Assembly: GCF_036327755.1 (NCBI RefSeq)
Contig: NZ_CP109596.1
Location: 1,302,001-1,366,000, forward strand
Direction: 5' to 3'
Length of the DNA stretch: 64,000 nucleotides
DNA from: Nocardia sp. NBC_01503
Lineage (GTDB): Bacteria > Actinomycetota > Actinomycetes > Mycobacteriales > Mycobacteriaceae
In this document: one piece after another, positions 26,086-35,421 of the stretch
Numbering within the stretch: position 1 is the stretch's first letter
Layout of the letters: each line of letters begins with the position of its first letter
Position numbers and translations under genes: made by a program
The notes under the pieces: generated by a model
Told to the model about the DNA's origin: nothing
Database searches by the model: none
Seen by the model: the letters and a program-made list of their open reading frames with translations, nothing else

Positions 26086-29000
26086 AGTTCACCCGGCTAC
26101 ATTGGCCAGCTGTGGGCGGGGAGAGATCGAATACCGGTGTGGGCGTGGGCAACGGCGCAGCGGTTGCGCAGAACCGTTCCCCACGAGCGCTTTTCACCCA
26201 GCGCTTCACCGAACTCTATGAGGCGGCCGGCAATCCGACCCTGCGCCGGGTGGCCACCGCCGCCGAAACCCGTATGCGCGCCGCCCAGGGCACCCGCCCG
26301 GGCGGCGCGTCCGCCCAGCGCATCAGCGATTGGAAAGCGGGTCGAAATGTCCCGGCCCGCTTCGAATCCCTGCTCCCGGTGGTACTCACCCTCATCGACC
26401 TGGCCCGCAAGGCGGGCACCCCGCTCCCCCGCGAAACCGCGGAACCCCGCGAGTGGCAGAAACTTTGGCATGCCGCCACCACCTGGAACCCGGAGACCGA
26501 CACCGAATCCGCCTGTCCCTACCCGGGACTGATCTCCTACGGCAGCGGTAACAGCGACCTGTTCTTCGGACGCACCCGCGCCACCACCGAACTCGCCGAC
26601 CTGATTCGCGAGGCCACCGGCCCCGTCTCGCTGGTCGGAGCCTCCGGCGCGGGTAAATCCTCACTACTGGCGGCGGGCCTGACACCGGCCCTCACCGACT
26701 GGGAGACAACAGCTCTCACCCCCGGCGCACATCCGCTCACCGCACTGACCGAGGCGCTCACCGATCCGGAAGCCGAACCGGCCGCAACCCCCGCCCGAAC
26801 ATCCACCACCCAAGTGGAATCACCCACCGCACACACCGGATCGTCCGCCGGGCAAGCCGAATCGCCCACCATTACCGAGCGAATCGAATCGGCCCTCGCC
26901 CCGCGCGCCGAGGGCCCGCGCCGACTGCTGATCATCGACCAGTTCGAGGAGGTGTTCACCACCTGCGGCAGCGAACGCGAGCGCGAGAACTTCCTCGAGG
27001 CCCTGCACGGCTGCGCCACCCGCGCGGACGATCCGATCGCGGTGGTGATCGCCGTGCGCGCGGACTTCTACGCGCACTGCCTCAACTACCCGATCCTCCA
27101 GCAGACTCTGGAACAGCGCAGCTACCTACTCGGCCCGATGCGCATGGACGAACTGGCGCAGGCGATCTCGGGCCCGGCCCGCGCGGTGGGCCTGGATCTC
27201 GAACCCGGCCTCGAAGATCTGGTGAGCAACGAATTATGCGGTGCCGGCGACCATCACGGCCGCCAGAGCTACGATCCGGGCGCACTTCCGCTGCTCTCGC
27301 ACGTCATGGCCGCCACCTGGCAGCATCGCGAGGGCCGCCGCCTCACCATTACCGGTTACCGCCGGGCGGGCGGCGTGGTCGGCTCGGTCGCCGAAACCGC
27401 CGAATACGCCTGGAACGAACTGACTTCGGCGCAGCAGACCGCGGCCCGGGAAATCCTGCTCGGCCTGGTCACCGTCGCCCAGGACTCCCGCGACACCCGC
27501 CGCACCGCCCAGCGCACGGACCTGCTCCGCCGTGCGGTGCATCCCGAAGACGCCACGGCCGCATTGGAATTGCTGTCCCGCACCCGCCTCATCACCCTCG
27601 ACGCGGACGCGGTCACTCTCACCCACGAAATCGTCCTGACCGCTTGGCCCCGCCTGCGCACCTGGATAGACGAGGACCGCGTCGGCTACCTGGTCCGCCA
27701 GCGTATCGAGACCGATGCGGCGGAATGGGCCGCGCAGGAACGCGATTCCTCGCTGCTCTATCGCGGCACCCGACTGCGGAACGCCCTCGAACATGTGGAT
27801 CCGCCGCCGGTCGGCCCGCTGGCCGGGGAGTTCCTGGCCGCCGCGAGCGCCGCTCGCACTCGCACCCGTCGGCGGTCCTCGCGCACCAAGGCCATTCTCG
27901 CAGTGCTCGGGGTCGCCCTGCTGGTCCTGGGCTTCGCCGCCTACACCCAGACCCGCCTGGTCGGCCAACAGCGCGAGGACAAGACCTTCGCCGCCGTACT
28001 GGCCGAGGCCGATCGCCTGCGGAGTTCGGATCCATCCCTGGCCGCACAGCTGTATCTGGTCGCGCGCCAACTGCGCCCGAATGACGAGGAGGTCCGCACG
28101 CGGCTGCTGCGCACCCAGGACATGCCGCTGGTCACCTCGAATCCGGGGCATCGGGACGGTATCTGGCAGTTGCGATATCGGTCCGGCAAGGTACTCACCA
28201 CGCTCAGCTGGGCAGGCGGGGTGCGCCGATGGGATATCACCGACCCGCACCATCCGCTGCCGCTGGGCCAGCCGCTCGACAATGCCGATTTCATTGCCGT
28301 CAGCCCGGACGGCGCGCTGCTGGCCACCGAACAGGATCGGCAGATCCGGATCTGGGATATGCGCGATCCCGCTGTCCCACGCCAGCTCTCGGTGCTGCCG
28401 CCACCGGATAAGGACGTGGTGGATATACGATTCGCGGGCGGCGCGGGCCGCGCCCTCGTCCTGGTCACCCCGCAACACCTGGCGCTCTGGAATCTGAACG
28501 ATCCCGCGACCCCGATATCGGGTCCGTCCTACGAATTCCACAGCCCGGCGGCGAATCCGCCGACCCCGCACCTCGCCGTCAGCCCGGACGGGCGCATGCT
28601 GGCCGTCGGACGGGATACCGACGGCAATTCGTTCACCGAAGCCATCGAACTACTGAGCCTCGGCGACGATATGACGACGCGGGTCATCGTCGATCGACTC
28701 GAGCCGGGCGAAATCGCCATCAGCGACCCGGTTTTCAGCCCCGACGGCCGCACCCTGGCCGTCGCCACCTACGGCGGGGACTCGACCTCGCTGGGCAGCA
28801 AGGGCTTCGTCCAGCTCTGGAATATCGCCGACCCCGCGAAACCGCGGCAGGCCGGTATGCCGATCGCCACCGACAGCACCGGCATCGCCGCCCTGGCCTA
28901 CAGCCCGGACGGGCGCACCCTGGCGATCTCCGGCCTGAAGGAAATCTCGCTGTGGAATGTCACCGAACCCGAAGTCCCGGCGCTGATTACGGGTGAACTC

Positions 29001-30209
29001 TCGGTGAGCAACGCCATCTGCCGTGTGCGCGAGACCGAATACCCCTGCACCGGTCAACCATTGGGGTTCGCCTTCACCGCCGATGGGCGAAACCTGCTGG
29101 CCGCCGGGGTCGGTGGTGAAATCCTGACCTGGTCGCTGCCACCCTCGGTACTCAGCGGGCACGCCGCGGATATGTCCACGCCACACTTCGATGCCGGTGG
29201 CGACCGCATGACGACCCAGTCCAGCGACGGCCGCATCATCGTCTGGGATACACGGGACCACAACGCGCCCAAGCAAATCGGAGAATATCGATCGCCGCCC
29301 GGCCTATACGGCACCGACCTGTCCCCCGACGGACGCACCCTGCTGCTCATCGACCCGAACCGCACCGCACCACTGCGGTTTCTGGACCTGTCCGATCCGG
29401 CGCACATCACGGTGCGGACGCAGTGGCAGGTACCGGGCGATCAAACACAATCGTTCCGGTTCAGCCCCGACTGGCGGACCCTGGCCACCGTCGGCAGTGA
29501 TGACAAGGTCCGGCTCTGGGACCTGTCCGACCACACCCGCCCGAGGGCCTTCGGCACGGCACTGGATCTGGAATCGGCCGCGGCCACCGACGTCTACTTC
29601 GGCGCCGACGGCAAAACCCTGATCACGGAGCAACAGCTGGGTGGGGCCACCAAGTTGGACCTGGCCGTGACCCGCTGGGACATCACCGATCCGGACCACC
29701 CACGCAAACAAGGCGAACCACTGCGGACCGCCGGTGACCAGTTCCTGCGGAGCATCCGCTTCTCCCCCGACCAGCGCACCATGATCACCATCACCCAGCA
29801 GACGATCCGCCTGTGGGACCTCAGCGATCCGACCCGAATCACCGCGCTCGGCGAACCCATCGCGGCGCACTCACAAATGCTGATCTCGCTGGTCTTCAGC
29901 AGCGACGGGCGCACCATGGCCACCTCGAGCGCCGACGGCTCGGTCCAACTCTGGGAGTTCGCCGACCGCGCACACCCGCGCCGGATCGGCGCACCGCTCA
30001 TCGAACCCGGATCCATTCCCTGGACCCTGGCCTTCCCGCCGAACGACCACCACCTCATCGGCGTCGGCGAGGGTGGCGCGATCCGCCTGTGGGACTTGAC
30101 CGAACAAACCGCCGTCGACCGCGTGTGCGCGATCACCGGCAAACTCTGGACCCCCGAACTCTGGCAACGCTACCTGCCACAGCTGCCCTATCGACCGCCC
30201 TGCGACTGA
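26082..30209 (+). CDS. HTH/nSTAND1 P-loop NTPase with membrane helix and WD40 repeats
   Basis: Very large multidomain signalling protein, 1375 residues. An XRE-like helical domain lies at about 35-110 (TLRRVATAAE, SAQRISDWKAGRNVPARFESLLPV). A STAND-type NTPase follows with CPYPGL...FFGR at about 145-163, Walker A GASGAGKSS at 186-194, Walker B LLIIDQFEEVF at 282-292, and LPLLSHVMAATW at about 402-413. One TM helix is at 603-623. From about 680 to the end are WD40 blades with many SPDGRTLA and LWDLSDP repeats, enough for two propellers. STAND proteins usually switch on by oligomerising after ligand binding. The start is uncertain: GTG 26082 overlaps the porin stop, with other GTGs at 26112, 26139 and 26145. 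Confidence 0.85.
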   Translation: MKFTRLHWPAVGGERSNTGVGVGNGAAVAQNRSPRALFTQRFTELYEAAGNPTLRRVATAAETRMRAAQGTRPGGASAQRISDWKAGRNVPARFESLLPVVLTLIDLARKAGTPLPRETAEPREWQKLWHAATTWNPETDTESACPYPGLISYGSGNSDLFFGRTRATTELADLIREATGPVSLVGASGAGKSSLLAAGLTPALTDWETTALTPGAHPLTALTEALTDPEAEPAATPARTSTTQVESPTAHTGSSAGQAESPTITERIESALAPRAEGPRRLLIIDQFEEVFTTCGSERERENFLEALHGCATRADDPIAVVIAVRADFYAHCLNYPILQQTLEQRSYLLGPMRMDELAQAISGPARAVGLDLEPGLEDLVSNELCGAGDHHGRQSYDPGALPLLSHVMAATWQHREGRRLTITGYRRAGGVVGSVAETAEYAWNELTSAQQTAAREILLGLVTVAQDSRDTRRTAQRTDLLRRAVHPEDATAALELLSRTRLITLDADAVTLTHEIVLTAWPRLRTWIDEDRVGYLVRQRIETDAAEWAAQERDSSLLYRGTRLRNALEHVDPPPVGPLAGEFLAAASAARTRTRRRSSRTKAILAVLGVALLVLGFAAYTQTRLVGQQREDKTFAAVLAEADRLRSSDPSLAAQLYLVARQLRPNDEEVRTRLLRTQDMPLVTSNPGHRDGIWQLRYRSGKVLTTLSWAGGVRRWDITDPHHPLPLGQPLDNADFIAVSPDGALLATEQDRQIRIWDMRDPAVPRQLSVLPPPDKDVVDIRFAGGAGRALVLVTPQHLALWNLNDPATPISGPSYEFHSPAANPPTPHLAVSPDGRMLAVGRDTDGNSFTEAIELLSLGDDMTTRVIVDRLEPGEIAISDPVFSPDGRTLAVATYGGDSTSLGSKGFVQLWNIADPAKPRQAGMPIATDSTGIAALAYSPDGRTLAISGLKEISLWNVTEPEVPALITGELSVSNAICRVRETEYPCTGQPLGFAFTADGRNLLAAGVGGEILTWSLPPSVLSGHAADMSTPHFDAGGDRMTTQSSDGRIIVWDTRDHNAPKQIGEYRSPPGLYGTDLSPDGRTLLLIDPNRTAPLRFLDLSDPAHITVRTQWQVPGDQTQSFRFSPDWRTLATVGSDDKVRLWDLSDHTRPRAFGTALDLESAAATDVYFGADGKTLITEQQLGGATKLDLAVTRWDITDPDHPRKQGEPLRTAGDQFLRSIRFSPDQRTMITITQQTIRLWDLSDPTRITALGEPIAAHSQMLISLVFSSDGRTMATSSADGSVQLWEFADRAHPRRIGAPLIEPGSIPWTLAFPPNDHHLIGVGEGGAIRLWDLTEQTAVDRVCAITGKLWTPELWQRYLPQLPYRPPCD

Positions 30210-30281
30210 CCGCCCGCACAGCCGATTCACCGCCACCCCGCAACAGCCGTGGAGATCGCCGCTCAATGATCATGGCCGGCT

Positions 30282-30398
30282 CGCGTGGCGAGTCGCGGCT
30301 GCGGTGGGCAGTTCAGCCTGCGGCCCTACACCATCAGCACCGCCAACTCCGACGGTGACAGCGGTAGCGGCGCGGTCTACGGCGACCTGATCACGCTC
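30282..30398 (+). pseudogene. 3' remnant of an mspA porin gene
   Basis: One frame reads RGCGGQFSLRPYTISTANSD, then VYGDLITL, closely resembling the C-terminus of MspA family proteins and aligning with EGCGGPLTVQAYT...MGDAVVL of the intact porin at 25447. Upstream the frame hits a stop (TGA at 30267). At the expected end, a TGC replaces the stop codon. No start codon or ribosome site fits. It is therefore a decayed tail of a second mspA copy, next to the STAND gene. Confidence 0.6.
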
Positions 30399-30490
30399 TG
30401 CCCATTTCCCGTCCCTGACAGGCAAGTTCAGGTGCACATTCAGGGTCTTCCCCGATGCGCCCGGACCCGGCTCGCAACCACGATGGAGTC

Positions 30491-32161
30491 ATGACGAGAA
30501 CGAGCGACTGGTCCAGGGGCACCGGGCGTGCCGGGTTCGCGGAACAAATTCAGGATATGTGGCAGACCCGCCCGCTGCGACTGCCCCAGCACGGCCCGAT
30601 CGCGGGCGTCGCCGCCGGATTCGGCCGCCGCTACAACGTGGACCCGGTGCTGATCCGCGTCGCGTTCGTGGTCTCGGCGCTCTTCGGCGGGGCGGGCATC
30701 GTGCTCTACCTGCTCGGCTGGCTGCTGCTCAACCAGGCCGGTGACCAGTCCTCGGCGGCCGAATCGCTGTTCGGCAAGGGCCAGAGCTCGCAGACCTCGT
30801 CCAAGACCATTGTGCTGCTGGTGGCATTGGGGATCGCCGTGAGCACCATGGGCCCCGTCGGCGTCGGACTCGGCGGATCCGGTGTGGTGAGCTTCGGACT
30901 CATGCTGGCCGGCTGGTGGTTGCTGCATCAGCGCCAACCCGAACCGCCGATCGGCTATCTGGAGCAGCCGGGCGAGGCCGCACTCGGCGGCTTCCCCGGC
31001 GCCAACTCGCCATTCTGGACCGGATACCCGGGCACCACAGCACCTTTCGAAGGCTACGGGCCGTACACCAAACTCCCCGACAGCTATGTACCGGACCCGA
31101 ACCAGCAGCAGGCCGCCGAGGCTCCCACGGAAGTCCTTGCCACCCAGCCCGTTCCGGAGGCCGACCCGATCGCGAACGAGGCCGAGACCGTCGTGCTGCG
31201 CAAACAGAACGCCGCCGTCGGCACCGAAGACACTGCGGCACAGCAGACTCCGCCGACCGATGCGGTCTCCGACACCGGCACCGTGGTACTGCACAAGAAC
31301 CCGGCACCGAAGGCACCGGTATCGGACTCGGAACAGTCCGATACCCCAGCGAGCAACGGCGCCGTGGTGGAGAAGACCCCCGATGCCATGCCCGCGGAGC
31401 GCGAAGAGTCCGCCCTGCACCGTATTCCGGCAATGAGCGAACGCCCCTCCTTCGCCTACGGTCCCGCGCCGATCTCCCCCGATTTCGGCCCGACGCCTCC
31501 CGGCTGGGATCCGTTCGCGGTGGCACCGCTGGCCTGGGATCTGCCCGAACCCGTTCCGGCGCAGGTGACTCCGGTGGTACAGACCCCCGAGCGCAAGCCG
31601 CGCTCCCGGCTCACACCGGTCGTCATCGGCCTCTCCCTGCTGGCCGCGGCGGCGGCCGGTTCGGCGGCAGCGGCGGGCGTGGAGTGGATGACCCCGAGCC
31701 GGATCGGCGCGGCCGCGCTGGCGGTGCTCGCCCTCGGCCTGATCATCGGCGCGTTCCTGCGCCGCGGCTACGGCCTCATGGTGCTGCTCGCCCCGCTGGC
31801 CGGATTCGTCATCCTGTCCTCGCTCATCGGCCCGATCCAATTCGATCAGGGCGCGATGGGTGACCGCACCTGGAGCGCCGCGGCGGGCACCGAACTACTG
31901 CCCGAATACCACGTCTCCATGGGCTCGGCGACCCTCGACCTGAGCAAACTGGCACTCACCGAGGATCACGCCACCACGGTATCTGTCCGCATGGGCGATG
32001 CCCGGGTGATCCTGCCGCCGAATCTGCGGGTGCACACCACCTGCACGGTGCGCCTGGGTGATTCGAATTGTGTGAGCGGAATGTCCGGTCCGGCAACGGG
32101 TCCGGTCCTGAATCTGACCGTCGATGTGCAGATGGGTAATGCGGAGGTGCAGCGTGGCTGA
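30491..32161 (+). CDS. PspC-domain membrane protein with LiaF-like C-terminal domain
   Basis: A 556-residue envelope protein. A PspC domain lies at about 26-85 (LPQHGPIAGVAAGFGRRYNVDP, LLGWLLLN), with more TM segments around 105-145. A long acidic Pro/Ala/Gln linker of about 220 residues is followed by TM segments around 378-440. The last 100 residues repeat glycine/aspartate turns (SMGSATLDLSKLAL, VRMGDARVILPPNLRVH, VQMGNAEVQ), typical of the LiaF/DUF2154-like beta-helix. In LiaFSR and corynebacterial EsrISR such proteins inhibit the cognate kinase, so this is the probable inhibitor of the kinase at 23714. ATG 30491 follows GGAG. Confidence 0.8.
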   Translation: MTRTSDWSRGTGRAGFAEQIQDMWQTRPLRLPQHGPIAGVAAGFGRRYNVDPVLIRVAFVVSALFGGAGIVLYLLGWLLLNQAGDQSSAAESLFGKGQSSQTSSKTIVLLVALGIAVSTMGPVGVGLGGSGVVSFGLMLAGWWLLHQRQPEPPIGYLEQPGEAALGGFPGANSPFWTGYPGTTAPFEGYGPYTKLPDSYVPDPNQQQAAEAPTEVLATQPVPEADPIANEAETVVLRKQNAAVGTEDTAAQQTPPTDAVSDTGTVVLHKNPAPKAPVSDSEQSDTPASNGAVVEKTPDAMPAEREESALHRIPAMSERPSFAYGPAPISPDFGPTPPGWDPFAVAPLAWDLPEPVPAQVTPVVQTPERKPRSRLTPVVIGLSLLAAAAAGSAAAAGVEWMTPSRIGAAALAVLALGLIIGAFLRRGYGLMVLLAPLAGFVILSSLIGPIQFDQGAMGDRTWSAAAGTELLPEYHVSMGSATLDLSKLALTEDHATTVSVRMGDARVILPPNLRVHTTCTVRLGDSNCVSGMSGPATGPVLNLTVDVQMGNAEVQRG

Positions 32162-32354
32162 GCAGAAGAATCGTCGTCCCTCGTTCTCGCTGCTGCTGGC
32201 GGGCCTGCTCGGCCTGGGCGTGAGCATCTGGGCCTTCATCGGCCCCAGCTCCTGGCCGGTCTCCGAGGGCCTGTCCCTCGGCTGGATCGTCGTGATCGCC
32301 GCGATTGTTGTCGGAATCGTGCTTGTTCTGTCCCCCAGGAAGAAGAGAGACTAG
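32154..32354 (+). CDS. Small two-TM membrane protein
   Basis: A 66-residue protein starting at GTG 32154, overlapping the end of the PspC/LiaF-like gene by eight bases. Two hydrophobic helices (FSLLLAGLLGLGVSIWAFIG and LGWIVVIAAIVVGIVLVL) are flanked by basic residues (EQKNRR, SPRKKRD). I do not recognise a named family. Translational coupling to the upstream gene suggests a role in the same envelope-stress system. Confidence 0.75.
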   Translation: MAEQKNRRPSFSLLLAGLLGLGVSIWAFIGPSSWPVSEGLSLGWIVVIAAIVVGIVLVLSPRKKRD

Positions 32355-32420
32355 TCCCTGCGCTGCCCCACCTCGCCGGAGCAGCGCACCCGCCTTCCGG
32401 GACTGCCCTCCCGAAAGGCC

Positions 32421-32454
32421 GAAGGCCCCCCCGCCGAAAGGCGGGGGGGCCTTC
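32421..32454 (+). terminator. Strong hairpin terminator after the PspC operon
   Basis: A perfect 15-bp stem runs from 32421 to 32435 and 32440 to 32454 with a GAAA tetraloop, 66 bases after the stop codon. It could also stop transcription arriving from guaA on the other strand. Confidence 0.85.
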
Positions 32455-32600
32455 GTATCCCCGGTGATAACTGAATTCGTAAGGGCCGGGTAACTCCCCG
32501 GGTACCCCCGAAATAGCTTCGGCGACCAAACGCTCCTACGCGTCCCCAGCCGTCAACGGCACCCGAGCCGCGCGCCGAAGTCCCGGGGAGGCGGCACAGC

Positions 32601-34193
32601 TCACTCCCATTCGATGGTGCCCGGCGGCTTGCTCGTCACGTCCAGAACCACGCGGTTGACCTCCGCCACCTCATTGGTGATGCGGGTGGAGATGCGCTCC
32701 AGGGCCTCGTAGGGGAGGCGGGTCCAGTCGGCGGTCATGGCGTCCTCGCTGGAGACCGGTCGCAGCACGATCGGATGACCGTAGGTGCGGCCGTCACCCT
32801 GCACGCCGACACTGCGCACATCCGCGAGCAGCACGACCGGGCACTGCCAGATCTGCTTGTCCAGACCGGCTGCCGTAAGTTCTTCGCGCGCAATGGCATC
32901 GGCCTGACGCAGCAGGTCCAGGCGATCCCGCGTCACCTCACCGATGATGCGGATGGCCAGACCCGGGCCCGGGAAGGGCTGGCGGGCAACGATCTCCTCG
33001 GGCAGGCCGAGTTCGCGGCCGACCGCGCGGACCTCGTCCTTGAACAGCAGGCGCAGTGGCTCGACCAGATCGAACTCGAGATCGTCCGGCAGGCCGCCGA
33101 CATTGTGATGGCTCTTGATATTCGCGGTGCCGGTGCCGCCGCCGGATTCGACCACATCGGGGTACAGCGTGCCCTGCACGAGGTACTCCACCTTCGGCGC
33201 GGAGCCTGCGGAGCGCCCATCGGGCGCAGTCTCGCCTTCCGCTTTCACCACCTCGGAGACCGCGTCCTCGAACGACCGGATGAACTCCCGGCCGATGATC
33301 TTGCGTTTCTCCTCCGGATCGGTGACGCCCTTCAGCTCACCCAGGAACTTGTCCACCGCGTCGACGGTGACCAGCTTGGCCCCGGTCGCGGCGACGAAAT
33401 CACGCTGCACCTGCTCGCGCTCACCCGCGCGCAGCAGACCGTGATCGACGAAGACGCAGGTCAGCTTGTCGCCGATGGCGCGCTGCACCAGCGCGGCCGC
33501 GACCGCGGAGTCGACACCACCGGAGAGACCGCAGATGGCATGCCCGTCACCGACCTGCTCGCGCACCTGCTTGACCAGCGCGTCGGCGATATTGGAGGCC
33601 GTCCACGCCGCCGGGATACCGGCGATCTCGTGCAGGAAGCGGCTCAGAATCTGCTGGCCGTGCGGCGAGTGCAGCACCTCCGGGTGGTACTGGACACCGG
33701 CCAGGCGACGCTCCAGATTCTCGAAGGCCGCGACCGGCGCACCCGCGGAGGTACCGGTCACCTCGAACCCGGCGGGGGCATCGGTGACCGCGTCACCGTG
33801 GCTCATCCACACCGGCTGCCGAGTCGGCAGACCGCCGTGCAGTACACCGCCGTCCACACTCAACTCGGTGCGCCCGTACTCCCGAGTCCCGGTGTGCGCG
33901 ACCGTGCCACCGAGCGCCTGCGCCATGGCCTGGAAGCCGTAGCAGATACCGAACACCGGAATGTCCAGATCGAAGAGTCGCGGGTCCAGCTGCGGCGCCC
34001 CCTCGGCGTACACACTGGACGGCCCGCCCGAGAGAATCACGGCGAGCGGCTTGCGCTCGGCGATCTCCTCGACAGTGGCGGTATGCGGCACCACCTCGGA
34101 GTACACGCTCGCCTCGCGCACCCGGCGCGCGATCAACTGCGCGTACTGCGCACCGAAGTCGACAACAAGGACTGGTCGCTGGGTATCTGCCAC
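32601..34193 (-). CDS. guaA: GMP synthase (glutamine-hydrolysing)
   Basis: Converts XMP to GMP with glutamine and ATP. The 530 residues are full length. The class I glutamine amidotransferase domain has [10 protein letters not shown] with the nucleophile Cys at about 85 and [11 protein letters not shown] with the catalytic His. The ATP pyrophosphatase domain has the P-loop [14 protein letters not shown]. The C-terminal dimerisation domain ends in the family signature [13 protein letters not shown]. The GTG start at 34193 is preceded by TAGACT and a six-base gap, indicating a leaderless mRNA. It is syntenic with Rv3396c. Confidence 0.97.
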   Translation of the reverse strand: MADTQRPVLVVDFGAQYAQLIARRVREASVYSEVVPHTATVEEIAERKPLAVILSGGPSSVYAEGAPQLDPRLFDLDIPVFGICYGFQAMAQALGGTVAHTGTREYGRTELSVDGGVLHGGLPTRQPVWMSHGDAVTDAPAGFEVTGTSAGAPVAAFENLERRLAGVQYHPEVLHSPHGQQILSRFLHEIAGIPAAWTASNIADALVKQVREQVGDGHAICGLSGGVDSAVAAALVQRAIGDKLTCVFVDHGLLRAGEREQVQRDFVAATGAKLVTVDAVDKFLGELKGVTDPEEKRKIIGREFIRSFEDAVSEVVKAEGETAPDGRSAGSAPKVEYLVQGTLYPDVVESGGGTGTANIKSHHNVGGLPDDLEFDLVEPLRLLFKDEVRAVGRELGLPEEIVARQPFPGPGLAIRIIGEVTRDRLDLLRQADAIAREELTAAGLDKQIWQCPVVLLADVRSVGVQGDGRTYGHPIVLRPVSSEDAMTADWTRLPYEALERISTRITNEVAEVNRVVLDVTSKPPGTIEWE

Positions 34194-34362
34194 CGAAACA
34201 GTCTAAAGAGCGACACAGACCACACAGCGGGTGGGAGCCCCACCGATGCGGGAGGCTCTTCCCAACCGCACCACGCGCCCCCAACCGTCAACGGCACCTG
34301 AGCCGTGTGCGAAATTCACGGAGAGGCGGAATCTGTCAGAGGTTCTGGCTATCGTGTACCTC

Positions 34363-35214
34363 GTGCCATTCGCCCGTGCGATCGATGCCGAGATCCACTA
34401 CGAGGACAGCGGGGGCGAGGGGCCGGTACTGCTACTGGGGCACGAATTCCTCATGGACAGAACAATGTTCACGTCGCAAAAGGCGGCGTTGACACCGGAG
34501 TTCCGGTTGGTCACATGGGATGCCCGCGGACACGGCGACACTCGCGATGAGGGGCTGCCGTTCACGTACTGGACCTGCGCCCGCGACGCGCTCACCGTGC
34601 TGGATCAGCTAGGCGTGGAAAAGGCTGTGCTGGGCGGGATTTCGCAGGGCGGCTTCATCGCGCTGCGCACCGCGCTACTTGCCCCCGAACGCGTCTCGGC
34701 CCTGGTCCTGATCAGCACCGAGGCGCATGAGCCCACCGGCGCCGAACTCGGCAATGCCCGTCGCTTCCTGGATAAATGGCATGAGGACGCGGTCCGCCCC
34801 GCACTCGCCGTTCATCTCGCGCACTCCCTCATCGGCGAGGACGAATGGCATAGGTCGGTCTGGATCCGGCGCTGGCTCACCCGCGACGCGCACGCCACCG
34901 AGGTCGCCGCGGGCGCATTGCTGAGCCGCGACTGCCTCCTCGACCGACTAGCCGAAATCACCTGCCCCACTTTGGTTATCCACCCCACCCGCTCCGGTGT
35001 CCCACGCGCGCACGCCCGCGAACTGGCCGACCGCCTCCCCGACGCCCGCTACCTCGAAATCGAGGGCGCCCGCCAAACCGTCAGCATGACCCACCCGGTC
35101 TCGGTGAACACCGCGATCCAGGACTTCCTCCGCGAAAACGTCCTCCCCCGCGCGGTCACCTCCCCGCGCGTCCGCACCGGAGAGTTCCCGGCCCTGCGCA
35201 AACCCGAACGGTAG
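34363..35214 (+). CDS. Alpha/beta hydrolase
   Basis: A 283-residue alpha/beta hydrolase fold protein: IHYEDSGGEGPVLLLGHEFLMD (oxyanion strand), TWDARGHGDT, the elbow GGISQGGFIAL with the nucleophile Ser, the Asp-region TLVIHPTRSG and a late EGARQTVSMTHP with a possible catalytic His. The frame is open from 34231. GTG 34363 is chosen because a TATCGT box ends seven bases before it, with GTG 34354 as the alternative. The C-terminal 30 residues are basic and look disordered. The substrate is unknown. It runs divergently from guaA. Confidence 0.82.
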   Translation: MPFARAIDAEIHYEDSGGEGPVLLLGHEFLMDRTMFTSQKAALTPEFRLVTWDARGHGDTRDEGLPFTYWTCARDALTVLDQLGVEKAVLGGISQGGFIALRTALLAPERVSALVLISTEAHEPTGAELGNARRFLDKWHEDAVRPALAVHLAHSLIGEDEWHRSVWIRRWLTRDAHATEVAAGALLSRDCLLDRLAEITCPTLVIHPTRSGVPRAHARELADRLPDARYLEIEGARQTVSMTHPVSVNTAIQDFLRENVLPRAVTSPRVRTGEFPALRKPER

Positions 35215-35263
35215 AAACAGAATTCGGTGCGCGCGGCGACCCGATATCCCGGCTGACAACCCT

Positions 35264-35354
35264 CGTGATCCCGGCATGCATTCGGCTGGGATCCACATCG
35301 GCCGTGCTCCAACGAGTTTCAGTGGATCCCGGCCGAAAACGCGCCGGGATGACG
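35264..35354. repeat. Intergenic repeat family A, copy 1
   Basis: Two 33-bp arms in inverted orientation (35264-35296 and 35322-35354) separated by 25 bp. The outer ends are CGTGATCCCGGC and GCCGGGATGACG, and the inner ends are GGGATCCAC and GTGGATCCC. The arms match at about 27 of 33 positions. It lies between two convergent genes, next to the guaB3 terminator. Confidence 0.8.
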
Positions 35355-35355
35355 A

Positions 35356-35390
35356 ATGGCTTCACCTCGCGGGATGCGAGGTGAAGCCAT
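35356..35390 (-). terminator. Terminator of guaB3
   Basis: A perfect 15-bp stem, 35356-35370 with 35376-35390, and a 5-nt loop, lies 32 bases past the guaB3 stop codon on the minus strand. It may work in both directions between the convergent genes. Confidence 0.8.
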
Positions 35391-35421
35391 TGCTTCGAAA
35401 GCTCCTCAGCGGCGCGGCTGC

